Source of the DNA: Candidatus Villigracilis adiacens
GTDB taxonomy: Bacteria; Chloroflexota; Anaerolineae; Anaerolineales; Villigracilaceae
Assembly (NCBI GenBank): GCA_016703605.1
Contig: JADJBU010000008.1
Span: 1-64,000, forward strand
Direction of reading: 5' to 3'
DNA length: 64,000 nucleotides
Part shown: in pieces, positions 59,124-64,000 of the stretch
Numbering within the stretch: position 1 is the first letter of the stretch
Layout of the letters: every line of letters starts with the position of its first letter
Notes under the pieces: model-generated
Seen by the model: only the letters and a program-made list of their open reading frames with translations
Databases searched by the model: none
What the model was told of the DNA's origin: nothing
Program-made: the position numbers and the translations under genes

Positions 59124-59675
59124 GTGAACAGCTTCAGCCAGCAGAGCGCGGGAAGAACCGCATCAGTATTGAACTTCCTCATCACCATCTTTCTCGCGAT
59201 AGTGGCTTTTATCTATCTCAGCCTGACCGTTTACACCAGGGACGCACTCTGGTTTTACCCGGTCTACAATTCAACTCCGGCGTTCGGCGTGTTGAGATGT
59301 TACGGAGAGGAAATTCTCATGCAGGCGGATTCTTCTCACCTTGCCGCGGTCGCCGCCCTGGTCAACGAGCAAATATCCGGCGATAAACGCTGGGACGAGC
59401 TAAACCTGACCGACGACACCTTCGCGTATTACCAGTCGAGCGATCTCATGTTGCTTCTCGAACTGCATTACGACGCGCCTCAAAGGATACATTCCTTTAG
59501 CCCGTTTTTTTCCAACTTCGACACCCTGCTTGTTCCCCTCGACGGACGTCATGCGGAAAAGACCATCCTGTTCAGCCTGGTTAATGGAAACCCCTCCGGC
59601 GGGTCGTTTCACTTGACGACATACAGCCCGCTTTTGAACTATATCGAACAGAACAACCTGTGCAAGAAGAAATAA
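59124..59675 (+). CDS. Hypothetical membrane-anchored protein
   Basis: The 183-residue protein has one N-terminal helix (about residues 17-38) and an extracytoplasmic region. No motif is recognised. A single pair of cysteines is present (RCYGEE and NLCKKK at the C-terminus), which might form a disulfide. It starts with GTG 59124, nine bases after the lipoprotein stop, and precedes the OppD gene by 34 bases. Membership in the importer operon is clear from position, but its role is not. Confidence 0.65.
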   Translation: MNSFSQQSAGRTASVLNFLITIFLAIVAFIYLSLTVYTRDALWFYPVYNSTPAFGVLRCYGEEILMQADSSHLAAVAALVNEQISGDKRWDELNLTDDTFAYYQSSDLMLLLELHYDAPQRIHSFSPFFSNFDTLLVPLDGRHAEKTILFSLVNGNPSGGSFHLTTYSPLLNYIEQNNLCKKK

Positions 59676-59709
59676 CATAATTTCACCGACCAAGGAGATT
59701 TGGTTACCC

Positions 59710-60735
59710 GTGTCTGAGATCAATAAACCCCTTTTGGAAGTGAAGAACCTCAAGACCTATTTCTATACCGAGGACGGCGTGGTACGCGCCGTGGATGGGG
59801 TGGATTTCGAAATCTATCCCGGTGAGGTACTGGGCATCGTCGGCGAATCGGGGTGTGGCAAGAGCGTCACCTCCCTCTCCATTATGCGCCTGATCAGCAT
59901 TCCCGGAAAGATCGTGGAAGGCGAAATAAACTTTGACGGCAAAAATCTCGTCAAAGCCACCGAAGAGGAAATGATGCAGGTGCGCGGCAACCGCATCTCC
60001 ATGATCTTCCAGCAGCCGCAATCCGCCCTCAACCCCGTCTTCCGCGCCGGAGACCAGATATCCGAAGTGTTGAACATTCACCAGGACTTCGGCAAGGAAA
60101 AAGGACGCGAGCGCGCCGTCGAATTGCTGAAACTGGTGGGCATTCCCGAACCCGAGCGACGCGCCGACTCCTTTCCGCACGAACTCTCCGGCGGCATGTC
60201 GCAGCGCGTGATGATTGCCATGGCGCTTGCCTGTGTTCCCGACCTGCTGATTGCCGACGAACCGACAACCGCCCTGGATGTGACCATCCAGGCGCAGATT
60301 CTCGACCTGATGCGCGATATGAAGCAGCAGCTTGGTTCTGCCATGATGCTCATCACCCACGATCTCGGCGTCATCGCTGAAATGGCGAACCGCGTCGTCG
60401 TCATGTATGCCGGCGAGATCGTCGAACAATCCCCGGTCACCTCCCTCTTCGACAAACCGCATCATCCCTATACCCAGGGCTTGATCGGTTCGATCCCGGT
60501 CCTCGGTGAAATCCGCGAACGGCTCGATGTCATCCCCGGTTCCGTCCCCAACCTGATCAACCTGCCGCAGGGATGCCGCTTTGCCCCGCGCTGCCGCGCC
60601 CGCGTCGAAAACAACCTCGCCATCTGCACCGATAAACACCCCTCCCTGATCGAAGTCTCCGAGGGACACAAAGTGCGCTGCTGGTTGTACCAGGATGCCG
60701 AAGGGCATACCGCCCCAATGAAATCTGGAAAATAA
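59710..60735 (+). CDS. Oligopeptide ABC transporter ATP-binding protein, OppD-like, second cluster
   Basis: The 341-residue ATPase has Walker A GESGCGKSV, signature LSGGMSQRV, Walker B LLIADEPTTALD and the C-terminal GCRFAPRCRARVENNLAIC segment with oligopeptide-family cysteines. The start is GTG 59710; AAGGAG lies 13 bases upstream, rather far, so the exact start is a little uncertain. It precedes OppF by 16 bases. Confidence 0.92.
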   Translation: MSEINKPLLEVKNLKTYFYTEDGVVRAVDGVDFEIYPGEVLGIVGESGCGKSVTSLSIMRLISIPGKIVEGEINFDGKNLVKATEEEMMQVRGNRISMIFQQPQSALNPVFRAGDQISEVLNIHQDFGKEKGRERAVELLKLVGIPEPERRADSFPHELSGGMSQRVMIAMALACVPDLLIADEPTTALDVTIQAQILDLMRDMKQQLGSAMMLITHDLGVIAEMANRVVVMYAGEIVEQSPVTSLFDKPHHPYTQGLIGSIPVLGEIRERLDVIPGSVPNLINLPQGCRFAPRCRARVENNLAICTDKHPSLIEVSEGHKVRCWLYQDAEGHTAPMKSGK

Positions 60736-60751
60736 AAGGACCATCTGGCTC

Positions 60752-61741
60752 ATGAATACGATGAACAAACAGACACAACCAGACTTGTTGGTGGTGGACA
60801 AACTTGTAAAATACTTCCCCGTTCGTTCGGGGCTGCTTCAGCGTGTAAACGCTTGGGTGCAGGCCGTGGACAAGGTAAGTTTTGCCGTCAAGAAGGGCGA
60901 GACGCTTGGCATGGTGGGCGAATCCGGCTGCGGCAAGACAACCGTCGGACGCACTCTCCTGCGCCTGGTCGAACCGACCGCGGGCGACGTCTATTTCGAA
61001 GGAAAGAATATTCTCAAAATGGGCCAGCGCGAACTCAAACCCCTGCGCCGCGACATGCAGATCATTTTCCAGGACCCGTATGCTTCGCTCAACCCGCGCA
61101 TGCCCATCGGCGAATCGGTGATGGAAGGTTTGCAGATCCACAATGTGGGGCGTCCCAAGGAGCGCTGGGAGGTCGCCATCAACATGCTCAAGAAGGTGGG
61201 TCTTGAGGAATACCACGCCCGCCGCTACCCGCACGAATTCTCCGGCGGACAGCGCCAGCGCATCGGCATTGCCCGCGCTTTGGCGTTGAACCCCAAATTC
61301 ATCGTCTGCGACGAACCGGTCTCCGCCCTGGACGTGTCCATCCAGTCACAGGTTTTGAACATCCTCAAAGACCTGCAAAAGGAATTCGGGCTGACCTACC
61401 TCTTCATCGCCCACAACCTCAGCGTGGTCGAACATATCTCAGACCGCGTAGCCGTCATGTACCTCGGCAAAATGGTCGAACTGACCGACCGCGAATCGCT
61501 CTACCGCGAACCGCTTCACCCGTACACCCAGGCTCTGCTTTCCGCCATCCCCGTCCCGCATCCGGACGTGAAGCGCGAACGCACCATCCTCAAAGGCGAT
61601 GTGCCCAGCCCGCTCAATCCCCCCAAAGGCTGCCGCTTCCACACCCGCTGCCCCATCGCCATAGACAAATGTTCGCAGGAAGAGCCGGAATTCAAGGAAA
61701 TCAAACCCGGTCACTTGGTTGCCTGCTGGAAAGCCGAATAA
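60752..61741 (+). CDS. Oligopeptide ABC transporter ATP-binding protein, OppF-like, second cluster
   Basis: It has KYFPVRSGLLQRVNAWVQAVD, typical of OppF, then Walker A GESGCGKTT, signature FSGGQRQR, Walker B IVCDEPVSALD and the C-terminal GCRFHTRCPIAIDKC motif. Length is 329 residues. The ATG at 60752 could be replaced by another at 60761. A terminator with a GCAA loop follows within 12 bases. Confidence 0.92.
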   Translation: MNTMNKQTQPDLLVVDKLVKYFPVRSGLLQRVNAWVQAVDKVSFAVKKGETLGMVGESGCGKTTVGRTLLRLVEPTAGDVYFEGKNILKMGQRELKPLRRDMQIIFQDPYASLNPRMPIGESVMEGLQIHNVGRPKERWEVAINMLKKVGLEEYHARRYPHEFSGGQRQRIGIARALALNPKFIVCDEPVSALDVSIQSQVLNILKDLQKEFGLTYLFIAHNLSVVEHISDRVAVMYLGKMVELTDRESLYREPLHPYTQALLSAIPVPHPDVKRERTILKGDVPSPLNPPKGCRFHTRCPIAIDKCSQEEPEFKEIKPGHLVACWKAE

Positions 61742-61752
61742 CAAATTCAAAC

Positions 61753-61780
61753 GAGACCGCGCAAGCGGTCTCTTCTTTTC
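61753..61780 (+). terminator. Intrinsic terminator of the second oligopeptide cluster
   Basis: GAGACCGC (61753-61760), loop GCAA, and GCGGTCTC (61765-61772) are followed by TTCTTTTC. The rest of the gap to 62043 holds a -10-like TATAAT at 62003-62008 without a good -35 and no other feature. Confidence 0.85.
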
Positions 61781-62043
61781 GACGGGGTCTCATTACCAGC
61801 TTATGCGGAGAGTGCGTCCCATATCATCCTCGCATGGGGACCAGCCAGAAACAGATGAGTCTTACGAGAGGATTCGCCCTGTTTGCTGGACACTCTGACC
61901 CGTTTGGTGCGACGCACTGCATAACATCAGTCATTAACTTTGGGCTTTCCCGTCTCTGGCGGGATTCAAATACCAGCGGGCAGGGTTATCAACGGGACTG
62001 GTTATAATTGCCCAATGACACACCGTATGACAGGCAGGCAAAA

Positions 62044-63966
62044 ATGAAAAAAACATCCATCCCATACTGGCTAATTCTGCTGCTCCTTGTCGTCCCGGCT
62101 TGTCTCGGCGGGCAGGCAGCCACCGAAACGCCGGTACAAACCCCCGAACCGCAGCCCACCCCAACTCCATCGGAACCATCGCAGACAGGACTCACCATCT
62201 GCATGGGACAGGAACCCAACAGCCTGTATCCCTTCGGCGAATTGAACACCGCCGCGCAAAACGTCCTCGCCGCGATCTACGACGGACCCATCGACACCGT
62301 CGCCTATGAATACCAGCCTGTCATACTCACCCAACTGCCATCGCTTGAAAACGGCGACGCCCAGATCGTTGCAACAGACGTCCAGCCGGGCGATACCGTA
62401 CTGGACGCCAACGGCAGCCTCATCGAATTAAAAACCGGCGACCGCGTGCGCCCCGCCGAATGTCGCAGCGACGACTGCGCCATCACCTTCGACGGCGTCT
62501 CCCCGCTCGAAATGGACCAGATGATCGTCACCTTCCGCCTGCGCCCCGACCTCGCCTGGTCCGACGGCGCCCCACTCACCGCCGACGATTCCATCTACTC
62601 CTTCGAACTCCAGCGCGAAACGAACGTCAACCCCTACCTGATCGAACGCACCCAATCCTACGAAGCCGCCGACGCCCAAACCCTGCAATGGTTCGGTATG
62701 CCCGGCTTCATCGACTCGACCTACTTCACCAACTTCTGGCAGCCCGCCCCAAAACACGCCTGGAGCAAATTTCCCCCCGACCAACTCCCCGAAGTAGACC
62801 TCTCCTCCCGCACCCCAATCGGTTGGGGTCCCTTTACCCTCACCGAATGGATTCCCGGCGAAGAAATCGCGCTGGAAAAGAACCCCAACTATTTCCGGAT
62901 TCGTGACGGCTACCCAAAAACCGAATCGATACGCATCCGCTTCATCCCCGACCCCGACCTGGCTCTGTCCGAACTGATCGCAGGCCGCTGTGACCTGATC
63001 GAACCTACCATAAACCTCGACGACCATGTCGGACTCCTTCAAGAGATGCAGACCGCCGAACAGGCGCGCATGTTCGCAACCGCCGGAATAAGCATGGAAT
63101 GGCTCGGGCTGGGCATCGTCCCCGCATCCTACGACAACGGCTACAACATTCAAGCCGACCGGCAGACCTTCTTCGAAGATACCTACACCCGCCAGGCAAT
63201 CGCCTACTGCCTCGACCGGCAGACCATCTCCACCGACATCCTCCACGGGCTGACGGACATCCCCGCGGGATACCTGCCCTCAAATCATCCTGCATATGAT
63301 TCAAACAGCGCCGCCATTCCCTACGACCCACAAATAGGCGTCTCGCTCCTTGAACAGGCAGGCTGGCTGGATTCAGACGAAGACCCCGCCACGCCGCGCC
63401 GCGCCATCAACGTCAAAAACGTCGCATACAATACGCCGCTCATATTGAACTATCAGACAACATCCACCGCCCAACGCAGGCAGGTAACGGCAGTATTGGA
63501 GCAATCGCTGGCAGAATGCGGAATCGGCATCAACATCGAATTTATCGAGCCGGACGAGTTTTACGCGCCGGGTCCCGCGGGAGCGCTCTTTGGCAGGCAG
63601 TTCGATCTCGCCCAATACGCCCTCGGCGTGGAAGGCGTTGAACCGCCCTGCGCCTGGTTTTCGAGCGGCGGAATTCCCACCGCCGACAACGGCTGGAGCG
63701 GCCCGAACATTACCGGTTTCGCCGATGAAGACTTCGATAAAGCCTGCTTTGATGGACAGACCTCCCTGCGGGAAGAACCGGCTTATCTTGCCTCCTACCG
63801 CCAGACCCAGATCATCTTGAGCGAACTGCTTCCCGCCATCCCGCTCTATTCGCGCCTGCGTATCGCCGCCGCCCGCCCCGGTTTGTGCGGTTTCAATGTT
63901 GACCCATCTGCCAATTCGCTCTGGAATATCGAAGCGTTCGAGGCAGCCGACTCCTGTCAAAATTGA
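62044..63966 (+). CDS. Peptide ABC transporter substrate-binding lipoprotein, third copy
   Basis: A 640-residue family 5 receptor with a signal ending LLLLVVPACLGG (lipidated Cys20) and a Thr/Pro-rich linker. Features include LAWSDGAPLTADDSIYSFEL, GWGPFTLTEWIPGEEIALEKNPNYF, RQAIAYCLDRQTISTD and a late PLYSRLRIAAARPGL. It is most like the receptor at 54543 across its length. I chose ATG 62044 because it begins a proper signal peptide; an in-frame ATG at 62008 overlaps the -10. No permease follows within the window, so it may feed the upstream importer. Confidence 0.9.
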   Translation: MKKTSIPYWLILLLLVVPACLGGQAATETPVQTPEPQPTPTPSEPSQTGLTICMGQEPNSLYPFGELNTAAQNVLAAIYDGPIDTVAYEYQPVILTQLPSLENGDAQIVATDVQPGDTVLDANGSLIELKTGDRVRPAECRSDDCAITFDGVSPLEMDQMIVTFRLRPDLAWSDGAPLTADDSIYSFELQRETNVNPYLIERTQSYEAADAQTLQWFGMPGFIDSTYFTNFWQPAPKHAWSKFPPDQLPEVDLSSRTPIGWGPFTLTEWIPGEEIALEKNPNYFRIRDGYPKTESIRIRFIPDPDLALSELIAGRCDLIEPTINLDDHVGLLQEMQTAEQARMFATAGISMEWLGLGIVPASYDNGYNIQADRQTFFEDTYTRQAIAYCLDRQTISTDILHGLTDIPAGYLPSNHPAYDSNSAAIPYDPQIGVSLLEQAGWLDSDEDPATPRRAINVKNVAYNTPLILNYQTTSTAQRRQVTAVLEQSLAECGIGINIEFIEPDEFYAPGPAGALFGRQFDLAQYALGVEGVEPPCAWFSSGGIPTADNGWSGPNITGFADEDFDKACFDGQTSLREEPAYLASYRQTQIILSELLPAIPLYSRLRIAAARPGLCGFNVDPSANSLWNIEAFEAADSCQN

Positions 63967-63991
63967 AGGGGAGGCGGGTCTTAATCCTTGC

Positions 63992-63997
63992 TATAAT
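63992..63997 (+). promoter_or_regulatory. Isolated -10-like TATAAT at window end
   Basis: TATAAT lies 26 bases after the last stop codon with no clear -35. It may belong to the next gene beyond the window. Confidence 0.3.
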
Positions 63998-64000
63998 TTA

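Overview
The window looks like a chromosomal segment of a Chloroflexota bacterium, most likely class Anaerolineae. This placement is inferred from overall protein character, the four-domain S1 protein, the zinc-ribbon MscL, several oligopeptide ABC systems with lipoprotein receptors, and intergenic DNA full of short tandem repeats and palindromes. No rRNA or tRNA gene was found to confirm it. Coding density is high and strands switch in blocks.

Region 1 (1-3010, +): ribosomal protein S1 behind a near-consensus promoter, an M19 dipeptidase and a small membrane protein. Region 2 (3060-16790, +): a complete branched-chain amino acid locus, ilvD-ilvB-ilvN-ilvC-leuA-leuC-leuD-cimA-leuB-ilvE. It is preceded by its own promoter, a 33-residue leader peptide with eleven consecutive Leu/Ile/Val codons, an antiterminator and a terminator, which is a classical attenuator. 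With CimA the cell can make isoleucine from pyruvate without threonine deaminase. Nearly every gap in this locus holds 7- or 8-nt tandem repeats or folded palindromic repeats.

Region 3 (17200-23730): a DEAD-box RNA helicase; an OmpR-type two-component pair whose kinase carries a frameshift; a divergent FixH/YtkA-like protein with a di-heme cytochrome c peroxidase; and a polyphosphate glucokinase. Region 4 (23850-29920, -): a fossil gene joining an alpha/beta hydrolase start to a histidine kinase end, an M50-like membrane metalloprotease, a PQQ-type sugar dehydrogenase lipoprotein, two unknown proteins, an AraC regulator and an Lnt-like nitrilase. Region 5 (30170-36300): a NarL-type two-component system, an ABC-2 exporter whose larger permease carries a PrsW-like protease domain, and a SUI1 translation factor with a palindromic repeat embedded in its reading frame. 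Region 6 (36370-43950, -): aminotransferase, nucleotidyltransferase, NUDIX, aldo/keto reductase, a broken REP-associated transposase, PcrA/UvrD helicase and MscL.

Region 7 (44190-54220, +): an oligopeptide importer (two ATPases, receptor, two permeases) followed by an M55 D-aminopeptidase, an alpha/beta hydrolase, an NlpC/P60 endopeptidase and an L-Ala-D/L-Glu epimerase. The enzymes match the logic of the Bacillus dpp-ykf locus, so this is read as import and catabolism of cell-wall peptides. Region 8 (54370-63970, +): a second importer with two unrecognised small proteins between its permeases and ATPases, then a further receptor lipoprotein. The most notable items are the ilv attenuator, the permease-protease fusion, the repeat-invaded SUI1 gene, the wall-peptide locus and the intergenic repeat families.
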